A stretch of DNA of 64,000 bases from Peteryoungia desertarenae (GTDB lineage Bacteria; Pseudomonadota; Alphaproteobacteria; Rhizobiales; Rhizobiaceae): positions 496,001 to 560,000 of the forward strand of contig NZ_CP058351.1 in assembly GCF_005860795.2 (NCBI RefSeq), in the 5' to 3' direction. The notes under the pieces were generated by a model, which was not told the origin of the DNA, ran no database searches, and saw nothing but the letters and a program-made list of their open reading frames with translations. Position numbers and translations under genes: made by a program. Below, one piece after another: positions 35,312 to 43,704 of this stretch; position 1 is the first letter of the stretch; every line of letters starts with the position of its first letter.

Positions 35312-36669
35312 CGAACAGGTCTCCTTGTGACATTCGCCGGCTTGACATCGCGCAGACTGGGTCCTTGCGAGAGGATGGCCTCATCGGGCAGGTCCCAGCG
35401 CACATGGGCTTCCGCCCAGATGTCGGCCCGTATCGTTGGAGTTTCCATGCCCCGGGGCATGACAACGGGCGCGGCTACCTCCACCCGCCGACGGACTGGT
35501 CGACCGGACAGGACGTCAAGTGCCACTTCAATGGCGCGGGCACCCATGGCAGCAGGATAGTCAACGGCGACAAAGGGCAGCTTATGGTGGAGCACCAGCT
35601 TGTACATGCCGTTCAGGTCACCGCCGGTATGAGCGGGAATCGTTCCACCATGCTTGAGAAACCGGCGCAGCGAACCGACACCCTGCAGACCACTGTCGCA
35701 CCAGACACCATCCGGCAAACGCCCATCCGATTGTTCGAGCAGCCGATCCACGGCCTTGTAACCGCCAGCTTCCGTCCAGTCCGTTGATGAAACGGCTTCC
35801 ACAATCACGCCCGGCGAATTGGAAAAGACAGTCAGCGCCGCGGATTGCCTCCGGATCGCCGGGCTTGCTCCCTCGATGCCCGACAGCATCCAGATGCGAC
35901 TGCCCGGTTTCAGTTTCTCGACCATCCATTGCGCCGTCATACGCCCGATCCGACTGTCGGATGCCGTCACAAACGATATCAGGCTTGACGGATCTTTCGG
36001 GCGCCGGTCCAGAGCGACAATTGGAAGCCCCTGTTTCGAAAGAGCCAGCAATTGATCGTTGAGCGCCGGATTGTTGATGTTCGGGCAGCTGACAATCAGG
36101 AGGTCGATCCCGGATGCGACCAGTGTATCGATCTGGGCCGTCTGCCGACTTGCGTCGTCGTCTGCGGACAGTTTGATAAAATCCGCAATCCGCTTATCGT
36201 TCAGGCGGCGGGCATATTCCATGCTCGCGAGCAGCCCAAGCCGCCATGAATTCGAGAGCGACGCGTTGGCAAATCCGATGCGCACCGGGCGGGAGAGCGC
36301 AAAATGGCTCGTTTCGACCACCTCGGTCAGGTCAGGCCGCCAGGTTTCTCCAATCTGGGTCTGCTCATCACTTTCCCGGACTTTGCGCTCCTTGAAGGCA
36401 ATCACGGCAGGTGCATCGCTCAGGGCGGCTGCCGGTTCAAGCGGTCCGTACATGAGCTCCCTCGCGCGCGGCCCGATGGCAATCCAGCCATGATCGACCC
36501 GCACCAGCCAACCCGTCTTCACGAGAGCGCGGATCAGTCCGTAGCCGGTGCCGATACTCATCCCGACTTCCGCCACGATCTCGGCACTGCGCCGCGGTGA
36601 ATTGTGCGCATCGAACGATCCGAGGATGGCGGCGATCCTTGAGAGGTTTGTCGGGACATGGTGCGGCAT
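35308..36669 (-). CDS. Regulator: IclR-like HTH fused to a periplasmic-binding-protein sensor
   Basis: A 453-residue protein with no signal peptide. Residues 1-75 form an IclR-like winged HTH (LSRIAAILGSFDAHNSPRRS; GTGYGLIRALVKTGWLV). Residues of about 128-425 form a sugar-binding-protein domain of the RbsB/peripla_BP_4 type. This domain is strikingly like the transporter's own binding protein encoded at 40195-41334: both have IGFxNASxSNxWR, SFVTASD/TFVTASD, DSGLQGxGS, HTGGD and DYPxAMGA. It therefore looks like a cytoplasmic paralogue that senses the same ligand and controls the operon. LacI proteins pair this fold with a LacI HTH; the IclR pairing is unusual. It is transcribed within the operon, 15 nt after the second permease gene. 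Confidence 0.85.
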   Translation of the reverse strand: MPHHVPTNLSRIAAILGSFDAHNSPRRSAEIVAEVGMSIGTGYGLIRALVKTGWLVRVDHGWIAIGPRARELMYGPLEPAAALSDAPAVIAFKERKVRESDEQTQIGETWRPDLTEVVETSHFALSRPVRIGFANASLSNSWRLGLLASMEYARRLNDKRIADFIKLSADDDASRQTAQIDTLVASGIDLLIVSCPNINNPALNDQLLALSKQGLPIVALDRRPKDPSSLISFVTASDSRIGRMTAQWMVEKLKPGSRIWMLSGIEGASPAIRRQSAALTVFSNSPGVIVEAVSSTDWTEAGGYKAVDRLLEQSDGRLPDGVWCDSGLQGVGSLRRFLKHGGTIPAHTGGDLNGMYKLVLHHKLPFVAVDYPAAMGARAIEVALDVLSGRPVRRRVEVAAPVVMPRGMETPTIRADIWAEAHVRWDLPDEAILSQGPSLRDVKPANVTRRPVR

Positions 36670-36684
36670 CGAACAATCCGGCGG

Positions 36685-37662
36685 TCAATTGTCTCTCCGC
36701 TTCATATACACTGCCGCCGCCAAAATGATCAGCGTCCCCTTGATCACCAGTTGCAGTTCAATGGACATGCCCAGGATCACGACAATGTTGAAGAGCGAAA
36801 CGAGGATCAACGCCGCAAGGAGGGCACCGGGCACAGACCCCTTGCCACCTGTCAATGCAGCGCCCCCGATGACCGCCGCCGCTATGCTGTCCAGTTCATA
36901 GCCGCGACCGGTCCAGTTGTCGACGATGCCGACATAGCCGACCAGGACCAGACCACCGATCGCGGCCATCAAGCCCGAGATCGTGAACGCCAGGACCACC
37001 AGAAACCGAACCGGTGCGCCCGTCATGCGGGCTGCTTGCGGATTGACGCCGTAAAGTTTGAAACGGCGACCGAGGATTGTCCGTTCAAGCATCCAGTGTG
37101 CGCAGAACGCGACGGCGAGGAGAAGGAGAAGAGACACTGGCACACCAGCAATCGTACCGGTGGAGAGGAAGCGGAGGCCGTCCGGCAAGGTGCCCGACGG
37201 CGCACCACCCGTATAGGCGAACCGAACGCCCTGAAGCACGATCATCGTCGCAAGCGTGGCGAGAAACGGTGTGACGTTCCGGTAGGCCACCAGATAGCCG
37301 TTGAACGCTCCCATCGCCGCCCCGAGCATCAGCCCGAGCGCCATGATGACAAAGACATTGTCTCCGAGTCCAATCGCGAGAACGGCCACCGTCGCCATGA
37401 TCGAGGCGACCGACAGATCGAGGCCGCGCACGATGATGACGATCATCTGACCGATGACTACAAACCCGAGCGGGGCGGCCAGAACCAGAATGTCTCGCAG
37501 GTTCGCAGGATTGAGAAATCGCGGACTGAGCAAGGCGGTCACGGCCCAGATGGCGAGAAGGAACGCCAGCAGCATCCAGACTTCGCGGCGGTTGCGTGCG
37601 CGGACCGTGTCCTTGTTCCTGCGGGCGGAGGACGTCACGGGTTTCAACGCAATGTCGCTCAC
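36685..37662 (-). CDS. Ribose-type ABC transporter permease (RbsC-like) 2
   Basis: A 325-residue permease with 8-10 helices of the CUT2 class: FVVIGQMIVIIVRGLDLSVAS (the GxDLSV motif), AMGAFNGYLVAY, and SIAAAVIGGAALTGGKGSVPG near the C-terminus. The start is GTG at 37662, overlapping the preceding permease stop as GTGA; an ATG upstream would lie inside that gene. It forms a heteromeric channel with the neighbouring permease. Confidence 0.92.
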   Translation of the reverse strand: MSDIALKPVTSSARRNKDTVRARNRREVWMLLAFLLAIWAVTALLSPRFLNPANLRDILVLAAPLGFVVIGQMIVIIVRGLDLSVASIMATVAVLAIGLGDNVFVIMALGLMLGAAMGAFNGYLVAYRNVTPFLATLATMIVLQGVRFAYTGGAPSGTLPDGLRFLSTGTIAGVPVSLLLLLAVAFCAHWMLERTILGRRFKLYGVNPQAARMTGAPVRFLVVLAFTISGLMAAIGGLVLVGYVGIVDNWTGRGYELDSIAAAVIGGAALTGGKGSVPGALLAALILVSLFNIVVILGMSIELQLVIKGTLIILAAAVYMKRRDN

Positions 37663-38603
37663 TTTCCGGTCCTCCGTGCAAAGAACGAAACGGCGGCCAC
37701 GATGATCAGTCCTTCGACGATCCACTGGAACGCGCTTGAGACGTTGAGAAAATTGAGAACATTTCCGAGAAATGCGAGAAGAATGACGGCAAGGAAGGTA
37801 CCGAGCACACCGCCGCGCCCACCGGCGAGCAGCGTCCCGCCGACAATCACCGGAGTGATCGACCTGAGGTCGAAACCGACGCCCGCCCGCGGATCACCGA
37901 CGCCGAAGCGGCCGGTCATGTAGATTGCGGCGATTGCGCAGATAACACCACTCAGCACATAGACAAAGACCTTGGTCCGTCGCACCGGCAGACCTGAGAT
38001 GGAGGCTGCATGTTCGTTGTCGCCGATGGCATAGATGCGCGTGCCGAAACGGGTCTTCCAGAGCATTGTGCCAATCAGAACGTAGAGCGCCATGACGAAG
38101 ATCATGCCGTAGGGGACCGAGCCTGCGCGCCCATAGACGAAATCCTCGAAAAAGACCGGAACCGATCCGGTCGGCTGATTGGTCAGCAGGAGCGCCGCGC
38201 CTGCCAGAATGGTCGAGGTCCCCAGCGTCACGATCAGCGGATGGATGCCGACATGGGCGGTGATGCCGCCATTGATGAGGCCGATTCCGACGCCGAGGGC
38301 GAGAACCGTGACCACGGCGAGCGAAAAGCTCGCCGGGTCGTCTCCGGCGAGCATGGCGAAGACCACGCACATGGCACTCAGCGCACCCGCATAGCTCAAA
38401 TCGATGCCACCCGAGAGGATCACGATCGTCTGTGCCAAGGCGACGATGGCAAGCGCCACCATCTGATCCTGAACATTGGCAAGGTTGAGCGGTGTCGCAA
38501 ACCGGTCGGAAGAATAGACGCCGATGGCAAAGACCAGAACGGTCAGCGCGAGGACGACAAGGTGAACCGGACCGGCCCGCGTCGCGCGAATGAGATCAGA
38601 CAT
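37659..38603 (-). CDS. Ribose-type ABC transporter permease (RbsC-like) 1
   Basis: A 314-residue CUT2 permease: ALAQTIVILSGGIDLSYAGAL, GLINGGITAHVGIHPLIVTLG, IYAIGDNEHAASISGL, and ITPVIVGGTLLAGGRGGVLG. ATG at 38603 is chosen, overlapping the ATPase gene end by 8 nt; the longer frame would overlap by much more. Confidence 0.92.
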   Translation of the reverse strand: MSDLIRATRAGPVHLVVLALTVLVFAIGVYSSDRFATPLNLANVQDQMVALAIVALAQTIVILSGGIDLSYAGALSAMCVVFAMLAGDDPASFSLAVVTVLALGVGIGLINGGITAHVGIHPLIVTLGTSTILAGAALLLTNQPTGSVPVFFEDFVYGRAGSVPYGMIFVMALYVLIGTMLWKTRFGTRIYAIGDNEHAASISGLPVRRTKVFVYVLSGVICAIAAIYMTGRFGVGDPRAGVGFDLRSITPVIVGGTLLAGGRGGVLGTFLAVILLAFLGNVLNFLNVSSAFQWIVEGLIIVAAVSFFARRTGK

Positions 38604-40125
38604 GGTCACGCACTCCATGGTGGCTTTCGGTTTCGGCGGTCGCCACGCTGATGATTGCTTCTTCGGTGATGTCGTCACCGCCGAGTTCGCACGCGAATTC
38701 GCCGTCGCGCATCACGAACACGCGATCGCAAAGGCCGACGATCTCGATGAGTTCCGACGAGATGACGAGAATGGCCATACCATCGGCGGCAAGCTGCCTC
38801 AGGATCTTGTAGATTTCGGCTTTTGCACCGACATCGACGCCGCGCGTCGGCTCGTCGAGGATCAGAAGCTTGGGGCGGTTTTCCAGAAGCCGCGCAATCA
38901 GCACCTTTTGCTGATTGCCGCCTGACAATGCGCTGATCGGTAGCCCGACATGATCGACGACGACGCCGAACCGATCCTTCATCGCAAGCGCACGGCGCTC
39001 CTCGAAGCCGGGCGGAATGTTGGCATGATGCGCTCCAAGCCCTGGAGTGGTGGCCGTAAAGTTCCGTGCAACGGAGCTTTCAAGAAACAGGCCGTCGTCC
39101 TTGCGGCTCTCGGTCAGCATCAGGAGCCCGGCTTCGATGGAACCGGCGGGTGACCGGTTCTCCAGCGGCTCGCCCATGAGTTCGACCGTGCCGGTTCCCT
39201 GGTCGGCGCCATAGATCGCGCGGGCGAGTTCGGTGCGACCCGATCCGACCAGACCCGCCAGACCGAGGATCTCGCCCGCATCGACATGAAAACTGACCGG
39301 AGGGCTTGCAGGCGCCACCACGAAGTCGCGAACGAGGAGCACGCGAGCGGCTGCTGACATGGCCCGGTTCTTCGGCGGGAACATGTCACCAAGCTCACGT
39401 CCGACCATGGCCTTGACCACGCTGCCATGGGTATAGTCCGAGACGGGACCGCGGGTCGTCACGGCGCCATCCTTGATGACGGTGATGTCGGTGCAGATTT
39501 CGAAGATCTCGTCGAGCCGGTGAGAAACATAGACCAGCCCGAGGCCCTTGCGCTTCAGGCCTTCGATCAATCGGAAGAGGTGCCGCGTCTCGTTCTGGCT
39601 GAGCACGGCTGTCGGCTCGTCGAGGATCAGCACTCTGGCTTCCGAGCGCAGCGCCTTTGCGATTTCGACCATCTGCTTGTCTGCAACAGACAGTTGATCG
39701 ACCAGCGTTCTCGGGTCGAGAGAAATGCCGAGCCCATCGAGCAGTGCCTGGGTGTGCCCGTTGAGCCTCTGCCGATCGATCAAGCCAAGACTCGTTTTCG
39801 GTTCTGCGCCAAGCAGCACGTTTTCGGCTATCGAAAGCGCGCCGATCGTGGAGAATTCCTGATGGACGACCGCAATCCCGGCTTCAAGGCTTTCGCGGGG
39901 ACCAGACCACACGCGCTTCTGACCGAGATATTCCACGTGACCCTCGCTCGGCTCGTAAAGCCCGGTCAACAGCTTGATCAGTGTGGATTTGCCGGCGCCG
40001 TTCTCTCCGCAGAGCGCGACACAAGACCCTTCATGGACTTCGAATTCCAACCCTTTGAGAACTGCGTTCGGACCGAAATTCTTCGACAGGCTGCGCGCGG
40101 CGAGAAGTGCCTCAGCCATGGTCAT
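38596..40125 (-). CDS. Ribose-type ABC transporter ATPase (RbsA/MglA-like, tandem)
   Basis: A 509-residue protein with two ATPase halves. The first has Walker A GENGAGKSTLIKLLTG, signature-like LSVADKQMVEIAKAL and Walker B LILDEPTAVLSQNE. The second has LSGGNQQKVLIARLL, LLILDEPTRGVDVGAK and a degenerate Walker A (GLVGSGRTELARAIYG), as is normal for this class. It drives uptake with the two permeases and the binding protein. Confidence 0.95.
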   Translation of the reverse strand: MTMAEALLAARSLSKNFGPNAVLKGLEFEVHEGSCVALCGENGAGKSTLIKLLTGLYEPSEGHVEYLGQKRVWSGPRESLEAGIAVVHQEFSTIGALSIAENVLLGAEPKTSLGLIDRQRLNGHTQALLDGLGISLDPRTLVDQLSVADKQMVEIAKALRSEARVLILDEPTAVLSQNETRHLFRLIEGLKRKGLGLVYVSHRLDEIFEICTDITVIKDGAVTTRGPVSDYTHGSVVKAMVGRELGDMFPPKNRAMSAAARVLLVRDFVVAPASPPVSFHVDAGEILGLAGLVGSGRTELARAIYGADQGTGTVELMGEPLENRSPAGSIEAGLLMLTESRKDDGLFLESSVARNFTATTPGLGAHHANIPPGFEERRALAMKDRFGVVVDHVGLPISALSGGNQQKVLIARLLENRPKLLILDEPTRGVDVGAKAEIYKILRQLAADGMAILVISSELIEIVGLCDRVFVMRDGEFACELGGDDITEEAIISVATAETESHHGVRDHV

Positions 40126-40145
40126 CCCCCTTTTGGTTTTCCTGG

Positions 40146-40175
40146 CGACGGGCTGCCTGCGGGGGCGACCCGTCG
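40146..40175 (-). promoter_or_regulatory. Hairpin between binding-protein gene and ATPase gene
   Basis: Perfect arms CGACGGG (40146-40152) and CCCGTCG (40169-40175) lie in the 69-nt gap after the binding-protein stop. No T-run follows. A role in 3'-end protection or partial attenuation, giving more binding protein than channel, is inferred. Confidence 0.5.
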
Positions 40176-40194
40176 TGCTGCAATCCCTGGGGGC

Positions 40195-41334
40195 TCAGCG
40201 CGGATAATCCGCCGTGAAGGTCTCCGGGTTGTAGTCGGCACCCACGCCCGAAGACATGATGACCGACCCGGGCATGTCCATCAGGGCGTATTCGTCAACG
40301 AAGACGTCGGCGGAGACCGATGGTGTCTCGTGTCCGCGGCTGACGACAACCTGCTGGTTGACCTCTATGCGACGCGGAATACCCTTTCCATCAAGGACAT
40401 CGAAGAGCGTATCGAAGGCGACCGCACCCATGGCCGGCGGATAGTCGATCCCGATCATGGGCACGTCATGTTGAACGGAAAGCTGGTACATGGCGTTGAA
40501 GTCGCCTCCGGTGTGGGGTGGAATGCTGCCGGCGGCATATCCCGCAGCAAGGAAGGCCTCGATCGAGCCCGAACCCTGAAGACCGGAGTCAGACCAGACG
40601 CCGTCGATCCCGTCACCGAAACGCTGGATGAGCGCCTGCATGATCGTCTTGCCATTTGCGGGCGACCATGACGTGTATTGCGTGTCGAGCACGTTGATGC
40701 CCGGATACTGGTTGAAGACTTCAAGCGCCGCCTGAATGCGTGCCTCTGCGGGGGAGGCTCCGGCCAAACCGCCAAGCATAACGACATCTCCCTCGAAGTT
40801 CAGCTTTTCGGCGAGCCATTGTGCGGAGATACGGCCAAGCGCCTGATCGGACGCCGTGACGAAAGTGATGAAGTTCTCGGGGTCCGTAACCGCACGATCG
40901 ACGAGCACAACGGGCACGCCCTGGCGGGTGGCGCGCCGGATCACCGGGTCGAGCGCTTCCGCGGTCACGGGGCTGACGAGCAGGATGTCGACGCCCTGCG
41001 CGATCAGGTCCTGGATGTCGGCGGCCTGCGTTGACGGGTCGTCGCTGGCATCGGTGACGATGAAGCGTGCGAGTTTGTCCTTGTGGCGCTCGGCGGCTGC
41101 CTCGATGCCGTGAAGCATGGCGACGCGCCACGGGTTGGAGATGGAGGCATTGGAAAAGCCGATCGTGTAGGGACCATCCTTCTTGTGCTCCGCCGCATCG
41201 TAGATTGCGACCGAGCCCGGGTTCCAGAGGAATGTTCTCGGCACACCCTGATAGCCGTCTTGCGCCTGGGCGTAGGGAGTGGCTGCGAACAGGCCGAGGG
41301 TCACGGCTGTCGCCGCATTCTTTAGAATACGCAT
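40195..41334 (-). CDS. Ribose-type ABC transporter substrate-binding protein
   Basis: A 379-residue periplasmic protein. ATG at 41334 follows a GGAGG site and starts the Sec signal MRILKNAATAVTLGLFAATP, cleaved after AQA. The mature domain is of peripla_BP_4 type (IGFSNASISNPWRVAMLHGI, DILLVSP, VDGVWSDSGLQGSGS, PPHTGGDFNAMYQ). It is closely related to the sensor half of the HTH fusion regulator in the same operon. The ligand is unknown; nearby hydrolases argue for a conjugated or amide-bearing compound rather than plain ribose. Confidence 0.93.
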   Translation of the reverse strand: MRILKNAATAVTLGLFAATPYAQAQDGYQGVPRTFLWNPGSVAIYDAAEHKKDGPYTIGFSNASISNPWRVAMLHGIEAAAERHKDKLARFIVTDASDDPSTQAADIQDLIAQGVDILLVSPVTAEALDPVIRRATRQGVPVVLVDRAVTDPENFITFVTASDQALGRISAQWLAEKLNFEGDVVMLGGLAGASPAEARIQAALEVFNQYPGINVLDTQYTSWSPANGKTIMQALIQRFGDGIDGVWSDSGLQGSGSIEAFLAAGYAAGSIPPHTGGDFNAMYQLSVQHDVPMIGIDYPPAMGAVAFDTLFDVLDGKGIPRRIEVNQQVVVSRGHETPSVSADVFVDEYALMDMPGSVIMSSGVGADYNPETFTADYPR

Positions 41335-41407
41335 GATTTGCCTCCAGATGGCGTATTGGATTTCATATGAATTTTCAGGGGCTTGCGTTCGATGCACGCC
41401 CGACCGG

Positions 41408-42691
41408 TCATTCCGCAGCGCGGATCAGACCGAGATCATGGAAGCCGTGGCGCGGATCCTTGAACATTTTCCCGTCCTTCATGATCATCAGGAGGTTGTC
41501 CTGATGCTGAAGAAGGCCGACGTCCCTGGTCACATCACCGCGCACGATCAGAAGGTCGGCGAGATAGCCTTCCCTGACCTGACCAAGATCGTGGCTGCGA
41601 CGCATCAGCGACTGGCCGACCGACGTCGCGCAGCGCAGCGCCTCCACCGGCGAGTAGCCAAAATACCGGACGAAATGCTCGATATCGCGGGCATTCTGAC
41701 CCATAGGCGTGACGGCGAAGCCATAGTCGCCACCGACGACAACGCGGATGCCGCGCTTGCGGATTTCGTGATAGGCCGCGCAGGTATGTTCGAACTTGCG
41801 GAAAAGGCCGAGTTCCTGCGCCAATTCCTTCGTGATGCCGGCGGGCTCGCCTTCCTTTGTCGAATTGTGAACAAGGCCGAAGGCCGGACCGACCCAGATA
41901 CGATGCTTCGCCTCTTCGAGCATGTCGAGCGCTTCCTCATCGGCGAAGTCGCAATGATAGATGCAGTCGACACCGCCGCGGACGGCGCGCTTGACCGATT
42001 CCGGACTGCGGGCATGTGCGGCAACCGTCTTGCCGAAGGCGTGAGCGACCTTGACGAAAGCGTCGATCTCTTCCTGCTCGGTCGGCGTGATCTCGGCCTT
42101 GGCGAAGGAGACGAATTCGTCGCCGGAAATGTTCATCTTCAGGACGTCGGCGCCGTCGCGGCAGCACTCCCTCGCCACGCGGCGGAATTCGTCCGGACCA
42201 TCGGCGATCATCCCGAAGCTTTCCTGATGCATCCAGCGCATGCGCTCGTCGCCAAGGCCCGCCGTGGTCGTCACCTCGGGACTGCCCGCCATCATGCGCG
42301 GACCGTCGAGAAGACCTTCATTGATCGCATCGCGTATGACCACGCCGATCGTCGGCTTCGCAGAAGCCGCTTCGAAGATCGAGGTAAAGCCGTGGCTGAG
42401 CAGCAGCTTGACGTTCTTGGCCGTCAGCAATGTGTGACGTTCCGGGGAGATCCGCCCCAGTTCGGCTGGCTCATTGATGCCGACAAAGCTCGGGTGGCAG
42501 TGACCCTCGACCATGCCCGGCATCAGGCTGTTGCCTCCGGCATCAATGGTCTCCGGAGGCGTCTCGCCCTCGGGCTCCCCGCGCTTGATGACCTTCGTGA
42601 TCATGTTGCCGTCGATGACGACCGTGGCTGGATAATTGTTGTCTGAAACGCCGTCCCAGACCATGGCGTTGCGGATTGTCAGGCCCGACAT
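41408..42691 (-). CDS. Metal-dependent amidohydrolase-family enzyme
   Basis: A 427-residue TIM-barrel hydrolase of the imidazolonepropionase / Xaa-Pro-dipeptidase-like group. Metal-site features are MPGMVEGHCHPSFVG (HxH), a candidate carbamylated Lys in DVLKMNISGDE, His in VAAHARSPES and IYHCDFAD, and Asp in VGGDYGF. A small N/C-terminal beta-sandwich (TIRNAMVWDG; GYLADLLIVRGDV) flanks the barrel. It is cytoplasmic, with no signal peptide. As the first gene of the second operon, just before the binding protein, it is a good candidate for the first intracellular hydrolysis of the imported substrate. Confidence 0.9.
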   Translation of the reverse strand: MSGLTIRNAMVWDGVSDNNYPATVVIDGNMITKVIKRGEPEGETPPETIDAGGNSLMPGMVEGHCHPSFVGINEPAELGRISPERHTLLTAKNVKLLLSHGFTSIFEAASAKPTIGVVIRDAINEGLLDGPRMMAGSPEVTTTAGLGDERMRWMHQESFGMIADGPDEFRRVARECCRDGADVLKMNISGDEFVSFAKAEITPTEQEEIDAFVKVAHAFGKTVAAHARSPESVKRAVRGGVDCIYHCDFADEEALDMLEEAKHRIWVGPAFGLVHNSTKEGEPAGITKELAQELGLFRKFEHTCAAYHEIRKRGIRVVVGGDYGFAVTPMGQNARDIEHFVRYFGYSPVEALRCATSVGQSLMRRSHDLGQVREGYLADLLIVRGDVTRDVGLLQHQDNLLMIMKDGKMFKDPRHGFHDLGLIRAAE

Positions 42692-43099
42692 GTTGTTTCC
42701 TCCCTTTCAGATCGCGGGCTCTCCCAAGCCGCGTGTGAGGAGGCAAGCTACGTGTTTTGGCGTGGCGGTCAGCCCGCAACAAGCGCACCATGTGTCATAT
42801 TCTGTAATATTCTGATTTATGGCAGCTCGAGACATCGAGCCGGGCCGATGCCCTGCCTGTTTCCACATCGACACGGCATCCAGTTCTTCATCTGGCGATC
42901 GCATTTGCATTTCGACCACGTATGGTCGCTCTTCCAAGGTCAGCCCATTTCGGACAGACCCCGTGCCATCCAGCTCACATGCACCAGCCTTGGGCTCGTT
43001 TTCGCATTCCTCCGGTTTGAAGCGCGACATCAATCTGTTGACTGCACCCCAGAAAACGTCGATCTCTCTCCACCCCAGCCCGCAATACGGGCTCCAATG
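42692..43099. promoter_or_regulatory. Upstream region of the amidohydrolase operon
   Basis: No recognised gene. A ribosome-binding site (GGGAGGAAA on the minus strand) precedes the amidohydrolase start. About 105-125 bases upstream is an AT-rich patch with a tandem 10-bp-period repeat ATATTCTG (42797-42804 and 42807-42814), a possible operator or promoter element. Beyond it, toward 43099, the sequence looks like decayed DNA next to an IS remnant. Confidence 0.4.
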
Positions 43100-43400
43100 T
43101 CAAGTGTCCGCTACCGGTTTTTCGGACACCGAGCCAGGCCAGTGCGACCTTGTTTTCAAGTTCCGTCGGGCTGAGATAGGCCAAAGTCGATTGCCGAGGC
43201 TTTGGATCGTAGAAACGCTCGATATTGTCGACCATGTCTGCCTTCAGCCTCGCCTCTGGTTCTGGAGAGCTTGCGGGCCGTCCGTTCCGCCTTGAGCAAC
43301 GAGAAGAAGCGTCCATCGTGGCATTCTCGCAAACATTGCCCGACCGGCTCATCGGACAGATAACGGCATGGCATCGCAGTACTCTGCGATCATCGCATCC
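43100..43400 (-). pseudogene. IS3-family OrfB C-terminal remnant
   Basis: Two minus-strand frames together give the end of an IS3-type integrase: SLLKAERTARKLSRTRGEAE in one frame, then in another KADMVDNIERFYDPKPRQSTL and AYLSPTELENKVALAW. These match the family end 'SLKTERTARKVYRTRDEA...YIERFYNPxRRHSTLGYxSPxEFE'. The split frame and missing N-terminal part mark it as a relic. It is unrelated to the intact IS3 element at 44875. Confidence 0.75.
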
Positions 43401-43704
43401 CATCGCCAGCCAGTCGGCAGGCCGTTCCGCCAGTTCGACGCCCAGGGAGCCGCCATCGCTGCGCCGCGTGGTGGAAAGCTGTCAACACGCAATACCGCTT
43501 AATGCGAGGCGACGCGCGTGGAAACCGTAAATCCGTGGGTGACGGGATCTGAGCGCTGACAAGCAAGATCGAGATCTCAGACATGAACCTGCGGCAAACA
43601 GCCAAAGCGGATGCAGTCGACAGGGAAGTCTGAGGGCCAGCGGATCACCCCGTCTGCGACGACACTGGCACCACATTCAAAAGGCCAGCCTTTTGCGCCT
43701 CAGA
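43401..43704. other. Intergenic stretch with a small terminator-like hairpin
   Basis: No gene recognised. AAAAGG-CCAG-CCTTTT at 43679-43694, directly after the stop of the secreted-protein gene, forms a short hairpin with A/T flanks and may terminate the VWA operon weakly. Confidence 0.4.

Noticed and set aside
40146..40175. Rho-independent terminator ending the binding-protein transcript
   Set aside because: A good stem exists but no T-run follows, and the ATPase and permeases downstream need the same transcript.
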